From contig NZ_LGQZ01000015.1 of NCBI RefSeq assembly GCF_003116015.1, positions 20,195 to 84,194 on the forward strand: DNA of 64,000 nt, read 5' to 3'. How positions within the stretch are numbered: position 1 is the first letter of the stretch; every line of letters begins with the position of its first letter. This document shows, piece by piece, positions 52,190 through 61,235 of this stretch. Under the pieces are notes generated by a model. That model saw only the letters and a program-made list of their open reading frames with translations. It had not been told where the DNA came from and made no database searches. Both the position numbers and the translations under genes were made by a program. This DNA comes from Azospirillum sp. TSO22-1. GTDB lineage: Bacteria > Pseudomonadota > Alphaproteobacteria > Azospirillales > Azospirillaceae.

Positions 52190-52868
52190 AGAGAAGCGGT
52201 CGCTTGCCGCGTCGATGCAGTGGTTCCATTCCATCGACCTCGGCGACGGCGTGGTGACCGCCGGCATGAAGCCGGCCGGGGCGCTGCGGGTCGAGGCGGA
52301 TCTCGCCTTCCGCTACGGCGTCGAGGGGCACTCCGTCATCGACTTCGGCGCGGCGGACGGCTTCTTCAGCTTCGAGGCGAAGCGCCGCGGCGGCGCCCGC
52401 GTCCTGGCGACGGACCGCTGGGACGAAGGGGCGACGGTCCGGCCGGACGTGCCGGCCACCTGGAACCGCAAGAAGCGCTTCGAGAGCGCCAAGGCCTGCC
52501 TCGGCCTGGATATCGAGGAATTGCAGGCGGACGTCTCGGAGATCACCGCCGACACGGCCGGGACGTTCGACACCGTACTGTTCCTCGGCGTCCTCTACCA
52601 CCTGAAGGACCCGCTCGGCGCCATCGAGAAGGTCGCCCGGATGGCGCGCAAGACGCTGGTCGTCGAGACCGCGATCGACGCCGGGGACGTGGACCGGCCC
52701 GCCATGATCTTCTACCCGGGCAGCGAGCTGAACAACGACCCGAACAACTGGTGGGGTCCGAACGAAGCCTGCCTGATCGGCATGATGAAGGTCGCCGGCT
52801 TCGAGACGGTCGTCGTCGACCGGGGCAGCTGCTTCCCGGGGCGGGCCTGGGTCTACGGGCTGCGCTGA
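52176..52868 (+). CDS. SAM-dependent methyltransferase, DUF1698/CmoB-like
   Basis: This is a 230-residue protein. WFHSIDLGDGVVTAGMKPAG is the CmoB/DUF1698-like entry segment, SVIDFGAADGFFSFEAKRRGG motif I, VLATDRWDEG the acidic strand, and TVLFLGVLYHLKDPLGAIEKV motif IV. Despite the tRNA-enzyme resemblance, such proteins are common in glycan loci and a sugar or lipid substrate is likelier here. Its start lies within the end of the OGT-type gene, with GGAGAGG 12 bases upstream of the ATG; ATG 52179 is equally possible. Confidence 0.85.
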   Translation: MMSPEEKRSLAASMQWFHSIDLGDGVVTAGMKPAGALRVEADLAFRYGVEGHSVIDFGAADGFFSFEAKRRGGARVLATDRWDEGATVRPDVPATWNRKKRFESAKACLGLDIEELQADVSEITADTAGTFDTVLFLGVLYHLKDPLGAIEKVARMARKTLVVETAIDAGDVDRPAMIFYPGSELNNDPNNWWGPNEACLIGMMKVAGFETVVVDRGSCFPGRAWVYGLR

Positions 52869-52877
52869 CCGCTGCGG

Positions 52878-52899
52878 CCGGGCGCCTTCAGGCGCCCGG
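52878..52899. terminator. Convergent hairpin with a stop codon in the loop
   Basis: A perfect nine-pair stem (CCGGGCGCC and GGCGCCCGG) with a TTCA loop lies between the rightward methyltransferase and leftward acyltransferase genes. Bases 52888-52890 of the loop are the acyltransferase stop codon. No T-run is present. Confidence 0.6.
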
Positions 52900-53988
52900 G
52901 CTCTCCGGGCGCGGCGCCATCGGATGCACGCGCGCCGCACCGGCGTCGGCCCCGGCGATCCGGCTCGACCCGCCCCGCCGTTCCTGCCGGATGCGGCGCC
53001 GGATCAGCTCGACCGGGCGGTCGACCGCGACGACGAGCAGCGCCGCCAGCGCCAGCGAGGAGGGGAAGCCGCCGAGGAACAGCCACGGGTCGCTCTGCCC
53101 GATCAGGGCGTACAGCCAGACGCTCGCCACCCAATGGATCAGGAACAGCGGATAGGACATCCGGCCGAGGAAGTCGATGAGCGCTACCAGCCGGGCGCCG
53201 GGCGTCCGGATCGACGGGGAAGCGAGCAGGACGAGGCTGATCAGGCACGCGCTCACCGCGAGCAGCCCGTCGCGAGACATCAGCTCGTTGAAGAAGGCGG
53301 GCAGGACGAAGCTGTTCACCGCGTAGCCAAGCAGCGCCGCGTAGGGAACCCAGCCCGGCAGCCGGACCCGCCGCGAGACGAAGTAGGTCGCCGAGCCCAT
53401 GAAGAAGACGAAGGCGTTGCCGGTCGGGCTGCCGTAGAACTGGGTCGGTACGACGCGGAAGACCGGGTTCGTCCAGACCTGGAACAGCGCCAGCATCCCG
53501 ACGGCGAGGGTCAGCAGGAACGCGGCGTAAGTCCCCTTCTCCGAGCGGAAGGTGAGGAGCCCGACGACGGCGTAGAAGTAGAGCTCCACGTTGAGCGACC
53601 AGGTCGGCGGCGACAACCGCACCGGATGCTCGTACAGGCCGACGATGAACAGCTGCCGGGCCCAGTCCGTCGCCGTCGCCGGCCACTGCAGCGCCGGGTT
53701 CATGGTCTTCGCCGCCTCAGGCAGCAGCAGCACCGCCGCCGCGCCCAGCAGCACCGCGATGATGTACTGCGGGTAGATGCGCAGGAAGCGGTTGAGCAGG
53801 AAGGCGCTGGTCCGGTCCGCGTAGACGGTCGCCCGGATCCGCGTGATCAGGTAACCGCTGATGCAGAAGAAGCCGATGACCGCGTGCCGATGACAGTCGA
53901 AGACCGGATCCCGCCACAGGTGCCCGAGGATGACGGAGCTGGCCAGGAGGAACCGGACCAGCCCGAGGATATCAATGCGCTGCGCCAC
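52888..53988 (-). CDS. Acyltransferase 3 family (OafA/ExoZ-like) membrane protein
   Basis: This is 366 residues with roughly ten hydrophobic spans. IDILGLVRFLLASSVILGHLW contains the family's early His, AVIGFFCISGYLITRI and FLLNRFLRIYPQYIIAVLLGA are strongly typical, and PPTWSLNVELYFYAVVGLL is the conserved WSL.VE motif. It should O-acylate a glycan, commonly with acetyl groups, at the inner membrane. The C-terminal 40 residues are basic and cytoplasmic. It is transcribed leftward, divergent from the protease gene. Confidence 0.92.
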   Translation of the reverse strand: MAQRIDILGLVRFLLASSVILGHLWRDPVFDCHRHAVIGFFCISGYLITRIRATVYADRTSAFLLNRFLRIYPQYIIAVLLGAAAVLLLPEAAKTMNPALQWPATATDWARQLFIVGLYEHPVRLSPPTWSLNVELYFYAVVGLLTFRSEKGTYAAFLLTLAVGMLALFQVWTNPVFRVVPTQFYGSPTGNAFVFFMGSATYFVSRRVRLPGWVPYAALLGYAVNSFVLPAFFNELMSRDGLLAVSACLISLVLLASPSIRTPGARLVALIDFLGRMSYPLFLIHWVASVWLYALIGQSDPWLFLGGFPSSLALAALLVVAVDRPVELIRRRIRQERRGGSSRIAGADAGAARVHPMAPRPESPGA

Positions 53989-54202
53989 TCGCGGATCCTT
54001 GGTCGAGAGCTGGACGGGGGAGCCGGCCGGGATGCTTGCGCGCTCCCGCGCGCGCCGTCAAGGATCGGCCGCGCCGCACGCGCATTCCGCCGTGGAAGCT
54101 TTAGCGTTTCGAAAGTACTATCCCGCCCCAGCCATTTGGCCGGTACCGGCCCCCGCCCGCCCGTCCGCCCGGACGGGGCTCCACAGGAATTCGCAGACGA
54201 TC

Positions 54203-56875
54203 ATGGAAGCTCCGCACACGAACTGTGACTGCCCGCAGTGCCGCAACGCCCTGGGCATGGGGGCCGCCGCGGCATCCGGAGCCGTCGGGGCGTCCGGCAC
54301 CTCCTACATCGACGCGCTGCTGGCCGATGGCGGGTCCTACCGCTGGAACGCCTCGCTGGGCGCCGCGGTGTCGGTCAGCTACAGCTTCCTGACCAGCCTG
54401 CCCGCGGTCTATTCGGGAATCGGCGCCCAGGAGGCGCAGGGCTTCACGGCGTTCAACACCGCGCAGACGGCCGCCGCCCGCACGGCGCTGGCGCTCTACG
54501 CCGAGGTCGCCAACGTCACCTTCACCGAGACGACCGGCTCGCTGGGCGAGATCCGCTTCGGCACCGCCACCTCCAGCCTCAGCGCCAGCGCCTGGGCCTA
54601 CTACCCCGGCGCCGACATGGGCGGCGATGTCTGGCTCAACAACCGCTACGCCCGCAACGCCAGCCCGTCGGTCAACAGCTACGCCTTCACCACGGTCCTG
54701 CACGAGATCGGCCATGCCCTCGGCCTGAAGCACCCCGGCAACTACAACTCCACCGGCGGCGGCACCGAAGGCCCCTACCTGCCCGCGGCGCAGGATAATT
54801 TCCAGCACACGGTGATGTCCTACAACAGCCACCCGACGGTCACCGAGGTGAACCCGCGGACGCTGATGCTCTACGACATCGCCGCCATTCAGTACCTGTA
54901 CGGCGCCAACACCGCCACCCGCTCGGGCAACACCAGCTATGCCTGGGGCGCCGGCGAGGCGTTCATCGAAACGCTGTGGGACGGCGGCGGCACCGACACC
55001 GTCGACGCCTCGAACCAGAGCGCGGCGCAGACCATCGACCTGCGCGCCGGCACCTTCAGCTCCATCGCCGGGCAGAGCAACAACCTGGCCATCGCCTACG
55101 GCGTGACGATCGAGAACGCCTTCGGCGGCAGCGGCAACGACAGCCTCGTCGGCAACAGCGCCGCCAACTGGCTGCAGGGCGGCACCGGCAACGACGCGCT
55201 GGACGGCGGCGGCGGCAACGACACGCTGGACGGCGGCGACGGCCTGGACTGGGTGACGCTGGGCGACGCCGGCGGCACCGTCACGGTCATCGGCGCGGAG
55301 ACGTTGCGCGGCGGCGCCGGTGTCGACGTGGTCAGCCTGGGCGGCGCCGGCAACACGGTGTTGCTCGCCCGCATCGAAACGCTGACCGGCTCGGCCGGCG
55401 CCGACTGGGTGACGCTGACCGACATCGGCCACACCATGGCGGTGAGCGGCGTCGAGACGCTGCGCGGCGGCGCGGGCGTCGACGCGGTCACCCTGGGCGG
55501 CGTCGGCAACACGATGATCATCGCCGCCATCGAGGCGCTGACCGGGTTGTCCGGCGGCGACTGGGTGACCATCTCCGCCCTCGGCGCGACCGTGACCGTC
55601 AGCGGCGTCGAGACGCTGCGCGGCGGTACGGGGATCGACATCGTCACGCTGGGGGGATCCGGCAACACGATGATCATCGCCCTCATCGACACGCTGACCG
55701 GGTCGGCGGGCAGCGACTGGGTGACCATCTCCGCCCTCGGCTCGACCATGACGGTGAGCGGCGTCGAGACGCTGCGCGGCGGCGCGGGCAGCGACGTCAT
55801 CCGGCTCGGCAACGGCGGCAACACCATGATCGTCGCCGGGCTGGAGGAACTGACCGGCGGCGCCGGCGCGGACCTGATCACGCTGAGCAACATCGGCCAC
55901 TCGATGACGGTGAGCGGCATCGAGACGCTGGTCGGCGGCCTGGGGGCCGAGTGGATCACGCTGGGGCCGGGCGGCAACGCGATCACGGTGAGCGGCGTCG
56001 AGACGCTGCGCGGCGGCGCCGGCCTCGACGTCGTCACGCTGGGCGACGGCGGCAACTCGATCCTGCTCGCCCGCATCGAGACGCTGGTCGGCGGCGCCGG
56101 CAGCGACTGGGTGACGCTGACCGACCTCGGCTCGACCATGGCGGTGAGCGGTGTCGAGACGCTGCGCGGCGGCGCCGGCGCCGACGTCGTCACGCTGGGC
56201 GGCGGCGGGATCATCCTGGCCGCCGTCGACACCCTGTTCGGCTCGGCCGGGATCGACGTGGTGACGCTGTCGAACCTCGGCGCCACCATGCTGGTGAGCG
56301 GCGTCGAGAGCCTGACCGGCGCCGCGGCCGCCGACGTCGCCACGGTGAGCGGCGGCAACATCCGCTTCCAGGGCAACGGCGGCGGCGACACGCTGAGCCT
56401 GCAGGCCGGCGCCGGCAGCGACACCGTGGTCTTCGCCGACATCACGGACGGCGGCGCCTTCGGGGCTGCCACCGGCTTCGACACGGTGAACAACTTCCAG
56501 GCGGCGGCCGACGCCATCGTCGTCACCGGCGCCCTGCGCACGGCGGCGGACGACGACGGCAACGGCACGCTGGCTGCGGCGACGCGCACCGCCGGCACGG
56601 TGAACCTGGCGAGCGACGAGCTGGTGGTGGTGACCACCGCCGCCTCGCCGCTCAACGACGCCGACTTCGCAGCGTTGCGCACGGCGCTCGGCACGCTGGC
56701 CGGCTCGTCGGCCGGCGCGGACGCGCTGGTGCTGGCCAGCAACGGCGTCAGCACCGGCCTGTACTACGTGGTCGATGGCGACGGCGACGGCCGCCTCGCC
56801 GCCGGCGAGGTGCGGCTGCTGGCGAAGTTCAACGGCACCCCGGGCCTGGGGGCCGGCAGCCTCACCCTCGGCTGA
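54203..56875 (+). CDS. Serralysin-type M10 metalloprotease with 26-residue C-terminal repeats
   Basis: This is an 890-residue protein with no signal peptide, as expected for type I secretion. Residues 1-30 include CDCPQC. The protease domain has HEIGHALGLKH (zinc ligands H167, H171, H177, catalytic E168) and the Met-turn VMSYNS (M205). After a few canonical RTX turns (GGSGNDSL, GGTGNDAL, GGGGNDTL, about 307-343) come 14 units of a 26-residue repeat (344-705), then a region ending in an acidic DGDGDGRLAAGE loop and a hydrophobic tail (GAGSLTLG). The gap upstream (214 bases) holds only a weak -10-like TACTAT at 54116. It is likely an exported protease or matrix protein. Confidence 0.92.
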   Translation: MEAPHTNCDCPQCRNALGMGAAAASGAVGASGTSYIDALLADGGSYRWNASLGAAVSVSYSFLTSLPAVYSGIGAQEAQGFTAFNTAQTAAARTALALYAEVANVTFTETTGSLGEIRFGTATSSLSASAWAYYPGADMGGDVWLNNRYARNASPSVNSYAFTTVLHEIGHALGLKHPGNYNSTGGGTEGPYLPAAQDNFQHTVMSYNSHPTVTEVNPRTLMLYDIAAIQYLYGANTATRSGNTSYAWGAGEAFIETLWDGGGTDTVDASNQSAAQTIDLRAGTFSSIAGQSNNLAIAYGVTIENAFGGSGNDSLVGNSAANWLQGGTGNDALDGGGGNDTLDGGDGLDWVTLGDAGGTVTVIGAETLRGGAGVDVVSLGGAGNTVLLARIETLTGSAGADWVTLTDIGHTMAVSGVETLRGGAGVDAVTLGGVGNTMIIAAIEALTGLSGGDWVTISALGATVTVSGVETLRGGTGIDIVTLGGSGNTMIIALIDTLTGSAGSDWVTISALGSTMTVSGVETLRGGAGSDVIRLGNGGNTMIVAGLEELTGGAGADLITLSNIGHSMTVSGIETLVGGLGAEWITLGPGGNAITVSGVETLRGGAGLDVVTLGDGGNSILLARIETLVGGAGSDWVTLTDLGSTMAVSGVETLRGGAGADVVTLGGGGIILAAVDTLFGSAGIDVVTLSNLGATMLVSGVESLTGAAAADVATVSGGNIRFQGNGGGDTLSLQAGAGSDTVVFADITDGGAFGAATGFDTVNNFQAAADAIVVTGALRTAADDDGNGTLAAATRTAGTVNLASDELVVVTTAASPLNDADFAALRTALGTLAGSSAGADALVLASNGVSTGLYYVVDGDGDGRLAAGEVRLLAKFNGTPGLGAGSLTLG
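55232..56317 (+). repeat. Fourteen 78-bp coding repeats (26-residue units)
   Basis: Units alternate between an A form (GGAGxDxVTLGGxGNTxxxx then IETLT) and a B form (GSAGxDWVTLTDLGxTMxVS then GVETLR). Thirteen units are exactly 26 residues and one is 24. Each starts with one RTX-like GGxGxD turn. Confidence 0.92.
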
Positions 56876-56890
56876 GGCGCCGTTCTCTCC

Positions 56891-57673
56891 ATGCCGCTCC
56901 CCACACCGCCCCCCGGGCCACGCACCGCGATTGTCTTCGGCGACGAGTTCGGCCTGCCGGTCGCGCTGGCGGCGCTGCCCCCCGGCACGCGGGCGGTTGC
57001 CGTGGTCGACCCGCACCGTGCCGGCGCCGGTGACGGGCTGGCCGTCCCGGTCCTGCACCACCCGGACAAGGCCGGGCGGCCGGCCTTCGAGGCGACAGTC
57101 GCCGGGCTGCGGCCGACGCTGGGCGTCGTCTTCTCCTACAGCCGCATCCTATGGCCGGAACTGCTGGCGCTGTTCCCCAACGGCGTCGTCAACCTGCACA
57201 ACAGCCGCCTGCCGGAGTACCGCGGCGCCAACACCCTGCAGTGGACGCTGATCAACGGCGAGACCGAAACGGCGAGCACGCTGCACTACGTCGACGCCGG
57301 GATCGACAGCGGGCCGGTGATCGACGCGATTCCCGTGCCGATCCTGGACACCGACGACGCCGCTACGCTGCGCGACACGCTGTCTGGCGTGGCCGGCACG
57401 CTGCTGGGGCGCTGGCTCGGCCGCCTGCTCGACGGCCCCGTGCCGGCGCAGCCGCAGGCCGGGGAGCGGGCCCGCCACTGGCCGCGACGCGGCCCCGCGG
57501 ACGGCCACATCGACTGGAACTGGCCGGACGAGCGGATCCGCAACCTCACCCGCGCCCTTGTCCCGCCCTGGCCCGGCGCGCACGCCGAAGGCCCGGACGG
57601 CACCCTCATCCGGATCGGCCGCGCTCTGTCTCTCGACGAGGTGCGCGCCTTGCGGCAACGCTGCTGCGGTTGA
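56891..57673 (+). CDS. Formyltransferase-fold protein, probable sugar N-formyltransferase
   Basis: This is 260 residues of the methionyl-tRNA formyltransferase fold. VVNLHNSRLPEYRGANTLQWTLINGETETASTLHYVDAGIDSGPVI carries the catalytic Asn/His region and the Asp of GIDSG. The C-terminal part (GHIDWNWPDERIRNLTRALVPPWPGAHA) resembles the usual C-terminal barrel. A housekeeping Fmt is longer and sits elsewhere, so formylation of an amino sugar with N10-formyl-tetrahydrofolate is more likely. It begins 15 bases after the protease gene. Confidence 0.87.
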   Translation: MPLPTPPPGPRTAIVFGDEFGLPVALAALPPGTRAVAVVDPHRAGAGDGLAVPVLHHPDKAGRPAFEATVAGLRPTLGVVFSYSRILWPELLALFPNGVVNLHNSRLPEYRGANTLQWTLINGETETASTLHYVDAGIDSGPVIDAIPVPILDTDDAATLRDTLSGVAGTLLGRWLGRLLDGPVPAQPQAGERARHWPRRGPADGHIDWNWPDERIRNLTRALVPPWPGAHAEGPDGTLIRIGRALSLDEVRALRQRCCG

Positions 57674-57785
57674 GCGGCAACCGGGCCGCCAACCATCTTC
57701 CGCCGGTCACCCCCGGGTGTTATGGTCCAGCCCCCGAGACGGGCGAGGCTGCCGGCCCGGAACTTCGCGCCCAATGGGAGCCTAC

Positions 57786-58724
57786 ATGATGTCAGACGCC
57801 GCCCAGACCGTTCCGCCTTCCTTCCGCACGCTCGACATTCGCACGCGCAAGGGTGACCGGGAGCCGCGATTCCTCATCCGGCTCGATCTGCGCGACCGCA
57901 CGCAGCACGACATCGCCTCCTCCATCCTCCTGGCCCATGTCCTGTTCGAGCAGGAGACCTCGCTCGGCGTCCTGGCGGTGCTCTCGGAAGGCGATGCCTT
58001 CATCGATATCGGCGCCAACGTCGGCTACTTTTCGCTGCTGGCCGGAAGCGTCGTCGGACCCGCGGGCCGGGTGTTCGCCTTCGAGCCGAATCCTGTCACC
58101 GCCGCCATATTCAGCTCCAACATGGCGGTCAACGATTCCCCCGCGCACATCACGCTGATCGAGAAGGCGCTGTCGGACCAGGACGGCGAAGCCGCCTTCG
58201 TCACCGTGGACGAGAAGGCCGCGCCGAACGTCCAGTTCGCTCGGGACAGCAACGGCACACTGTGGACCAACGATCACGACTCCTGCGACGGCATCCACCC
58301 CATCACGGTGGAGACCGTGCGCCTGGAGGAACTGGCCAGGGAGCGCGGCCTGCCGATGCCCAAGGCGATCAAGATCGACACCGAAGGCGCGGAAGAACGT
58401 GTCCTGCGCGGCGCCGGCACCCTGGTCGATCCCGGCGTGATCCCTTTCATCTTCTGCGAGATCAACGAAAACGGCCTCAAGCAGCACGGATCGTCCCCGG
58501 ACAGGCTGCGCGCCTTCATGCGCGAGCGGGGCTACGATGTCTTCCTGCTGAACAAGGACGGTACACTCCCCACCCTCGTGCCGCACGGCACCGGCATCAC
58601 GTCGGAGTACGTGTTCAACGTCCTGTTCTCGACGCCGGAGCACGTCGGGCGCGTCTGGCCGACGGTCAAGTTCATTTCCGTCATCGAAGGGATGCCGCAG
58701 ACCGCCCGCCCCGGAAACGCCTGA
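57786..58724 (+). CDS. FkbM-family methyltransferase
   Basis: This is 312 residues from ATG 57786 (the adjacent ATG 57789 is equivalent). DAFIDIGANVGYFSLLAGSVVGPAGRVFAFEPNPVTAAIF is the FkbM signature, followed by VETVRLEELARERGLPMPKAIKIDTEGAEERVLRGAG. These enzymes O-methylate sugars or polyketides. It is followed after 13 bases by a second, shorter FkbM gene, and the pair may act on the same glycan. Composition is slightly less GC-rich than the protease gene. Confidence 0.9.
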   Translation: MMSDAAQTVPPSFRTLDIRTRKGDREPRFLIRLDLRDRTQHDIASSILLAHVLFEQETSLGVLAVLSEGDAFIDIGANVGYFSLLAGSVVGPAGRVFAFEPNPVTAAIFSSNMAVNDSPAHITLIEKALSDQDGEAAFVTVDEKAAPNVQFARDSNGTLWTNDHDSCDGIHPITVETVRLEELARERGLPMPKAIKIDTEGAEERVLRGAGTLVDPGVIPFIFCEINENGLKQHGSSPDRLRAFMRERGYDVFLLNKDGTLPTLVPHGTGITSEYVFNVLFSTPEHVGRVWPTVKFISVIEGMPQTARPGNA

Positions 58725-58737
58725 CAAGACGATCCTC

Positions 58738-59457
58738 ATGACTCAGCCAGTGTCGTTTCGCCAGCAATCCCACGATAAAGAGAGGGGCGCCATGCGGCGC
58801 CTCGCGGCAAAGGGTTGGCAGCCTTCCGGCGTGCTCGACGTCGGTGCCTACAAGGGGACGTGGACCCACGTCCTGCAAAGCGTCTGGCCCGGCACGCCGA
58901 CCCTGATGATCGAGGCGCAGCCGAGCCTGCTGCCGAACCTGCAGGCCGTCGCCAGCGAGCTTGGGCCCAACGTCGGCGTCGTGCACGGCGTCGTCTCCGC
59001 GGTTCACGGGCAGCCGGTGACGTTCTACACGCCCGAATACGCCGGCGGGACGACCGGAGCGTCGATCTACCCGGAACAACTGGGAATCCCGCTCCGCACC
59101 AGCGTGATGACGACGACTACCCTGGATATCCTGGCCAGGACGTGGCAGGGGCCGGCGTTCAACTTCATCAAGCTCGACATCCAGGGCGCCGAGAAGGACG
59201 CGCTCATGGGCGCGTCCGACGTCCTGAAGACCGTCGAGCTGCTCCAGCTGGAGCTTTCGCTCGTCCCCTACAACCGCGACGCGCCTCAGATAAACGAACT
59301 GATGGCGTATCTCGATGGCATCGGCTTCGTTCTTTACGACCTCTGCGACACCCACCGCGGCGGGGACGACACCCTTTATCAGATGGACACCTTCTTCATC
59401 CGGAAAGACCATTGGCTCAGGCCGGGTGGAACCTGGATGGGCGCGCGCAAGGGCTGA
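58738..59457 (+). CDS. FkbM-family methyltransferase, second copy
   Basis: This is 239 residues. SGVLDVGAYKGTWTHVLQSVWPGTPTLMIEAQPSL is motif I with the acidic 'EAQP' variant, VMTTTTLDILARTW and FNFIKLDIQGAEKDALMGASDVL are the FkbM C-terminal signature, and LLQLELSLVPYN follows. It is clearly a diverged relative of the preceding gene, not a recent duplicate. Confidence 0.9.
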   Translation: MTQPVSFRQQSHDKERGAMRRLAAKGWQPSGVLDVGAYKGTWTHVLQSVWPGTPTLMIEAQPSLLPNLQAVASELGPNVGVVHGVVSAVHGQPVTFYTPEYAGGTTGASIYPEQLGIPLRTSVMTTTTLDILARTWQGPAFNFIKLDIQGAEKDALMGASDVLKTVELLQLELSLVPYNRDAPQINELMAYLDGIGFVLYDLCDTHRGGDDTLYQMDTFFIRKDHWLRPGGTWMGARKG

Positions 59458-59513
59458 GCGGTGCCGCATCCGCACGGATGGTCACCGCCCGGCAACCGGT
59501 TGTAGAGTGGCGG

Positions 59514-60218
59514 ATGAAGTGCCTTGTCATCACCCCGGTCGGTCCCGGGCATGAGGAGCTGGCGGACGCGTGCCGGCAGTCGGTCCGGCGCGCGGTGGCG
59601 GCATCCACCGGCCCGTTCTCCAGCATCCTGCACCTGGTGGTCGATGATTCGAGCGGCCGGATCGGACGATCGGCCGCGCGCAACCATGCGATCGGCAAGG
59701 CGTTGGAGATGGGCGCCGACTGGCTCTTCTTCCTGGATGCCGACGATCTGATGGCGGAACCGGCGTTTTCCGCCGTCCAGCCCTACATCGGCGGGTACGA
59801 CGCCGTCTGGGGGCAGATCTGCGAGATGCTGCCCGGATCCGATGCGCCCCGGTTGCGGCCCGGACAGGTCGCGGCGATCTCGTCCTTCGACGACCTGCTG
59901 AGCCACCCTCCCTACCTCACGCTGCAGATCGGGCACTTCGTCCGGTCCGCACTGGCCGCCTCCATCGGCTTCGACCAGACCTTGGACTGCGGGGAGGACT
60001 TCGCGTTCTACTGCGAGGAATGGAGCCGCGGCCGCTGCATCAAGATCGGCGACGTCCTCTTCATCAACCGCCGCGGCCGGCATTCCCAAGGACCGAGATC
60101 GGCCGACGGCCGGCGCTGGTTGGACACGGTGGAGGCCTTGCTGGCCGGGCATCGGGCACAACGGCTGGCGCCCGGCCGGCCGGATCCGGACGAACCGGTC
60201 ATGCCTGGGCCTGCCTGA
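59514..60218 (+). CDS. Glycosyltransferase family 2-like
   Basis: This is 234 residues from ATG 59514, which coincides with the GT-A first strand (MKCLVITPVGPGHEELADAC). LHLVVDDSSGRIGRSAARNHAIGKALEMGADWLFFLDADDLM contains the NDP-sugar strand and the DADD metal motif, and GFDQTLDCGEDFAFYCEEW the catalytic-base region. An upstream ATG at 59478 would add 12 residues with no family match. The stop overlaps the convergent gene by 20 bases. Confidence 0.85.
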   Translation: MKCLVITPVGPGHEELADACRQSVRRAVAASTGPFSSILHLVVDDSSGRIGRSAARNHAIGKALEMGADWLFFLDADDLMAEPAFSAVQPYIGGYDAVWGQICEMLPGSDAPRLRPGQVAAISSFDDLLSHPPYLTLQIGHFVRSALAASIGFDQTLDCGEDFAFYCEEWSRGRCIKIGDVLFINRRGRHSQGPRSADGRRWLDTVEALLAGHRAQRLAPGRPDPDEPVMPGPA

Positions 60219-60996
60219 GGCAGCGGTCGATCCATTCCACGAGGCGCTCCGGCGTCGATGTCCGCGCGAACAGAGCCGCGGCCTTGCGCCCGATTTCCCG
60301 CAGCGTGTCGTCATCGGTCCCGTCGATCACCGAACACAGGTCATCGTAGGAATCGCTGCACGGAAGGTAGCAGCCGTCGAGCACCTCCCAGAACGGCAGG
60401 ATTTCCGGCAGCTGCGGGGAGACGGTGGCTGCGCCCAAGGCCATGTACTGGAGCTGCCCCCGGTCCAGCATGTTGTTGTTCTGCCCCGGCACGCAGACGC
60501 TGAGGCGCACTTTTCCGACGTCGCGCCAGAATTCGGGCTGGGAGAGTTGCGAACCGGCGAACCGCTGGCCGTACACGGCGCTCAACCGGGCCATCACGTC
60601 CGAACGCCGACGCTCGGCGTTGCCGTACGGGCGCTGCCGCATGGCGATGGTCGTCCGCCCGGCGGGATCGTAGACGACCTGCCGGCGCAGGAGGTCGAAT
60701 TGCTCCCAGTCATAGAAGGAAACCGGAGAAAACGGATAGACGTTCGCAAAGCGTTCATCGCGCCTGTGATGAAGTTTGAAGATCGGGACGCTGCTCGGCG
60801 CCCGCCAAAGCCCCGCATCCGAGAAATCAAAACCGATCCATCGGTCATCGATCCGGCAGAAGAACAGCAGGTCGGCGTTCGTCGATATCTCGTCCAGCGT
60901 TATGTCGGCGCCGCAATACTGGAATACGTTCAGAACGCTGCGGAAATGGATGTCGTAGTATCGCTGCCCGGTGTCGGCAGGAAACAGCACCTTCAT
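60199..60996 (-). CDS. Putative glycosyltransferase (GT-B-like), weakly recognised
   Basis: This is a 265-residue protein. MKVLFPADTGQRYYDIHFRSVLNVFQYCGADITL looks like an N-terminal Rossmann segment, and VRLSVCVPGQNNNMLDRGQLQYMALGAATVSPQLPEILPF with LPCSDSYDDLCSVIDGTDDDTLREIGRKAAALFAR resembles the donor half of CgeB/GT1-like enzymes. The family is not certain. ATG 60996 is chosen at the first strand. It is less GC-rich than most of the window and transcribed opposite to its neighbours. Confidence 0.7.
   Translation of the reverse strand: MKVLFPADTGQRYYDIHFRSVLNVFQYCGADITLDEISTNADLLFFCRIDDRWIGFDFSDAGLWRAPSSVPIFKLHHRRDERFANVYPFSPVSFYDWEQFDLLRRQVVYDPAGRTTIAMRQRPYGNAERRRSDVMARLSAVYGQRFAGSQLSQPEFWRDVGKVRLSVCVPGQNNNMLDRGQLQYMALGAATVSPQLPEILPFWEVLDGCYLPCSDSYDDLCSVIDGTDDDTLREIGRKAAALFARTSTPERLVEWIDRCLRQAQA
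60211..60223. terminator. Weak palindrome at overlapping gene ends
   Basis: CTGCC and GGCAG around TGA (60216-60218, the stop of the GT2-like gene) form a short palindrome where two convergent genes overlap by 20 bases. Its stability is low. Confidence 0.3.
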
Positions 60997-61235
60997 GATC
61001 TTCCCACCGTTCGTGACCGGACGCGCAGCCCGGGACCAGGGCATGACCGTACCGCAGCGGTCCATGTCCGCCAAGCCGGGCTCGTCAGGCCGCATCCCCT
61101 GATGCCCGCTCCATCTCATACGGCCGCCCCACCTTTGTCACAGGGCTGTAAGCAATTTAGCTAAAAGGTCATCGGTATCGTCCTTTCCCGGATTCCTTGC
61201 TCCGCAAGCCGCCTCCGAGAAAGGCCAAACCCCCG

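Noticed and set aside
54093..54121. Promoter TGGAAG/TACTAT before the protease gene
   Set aside because: Only half of each hexamer matches consensus; kept as a remark, not as a feature.
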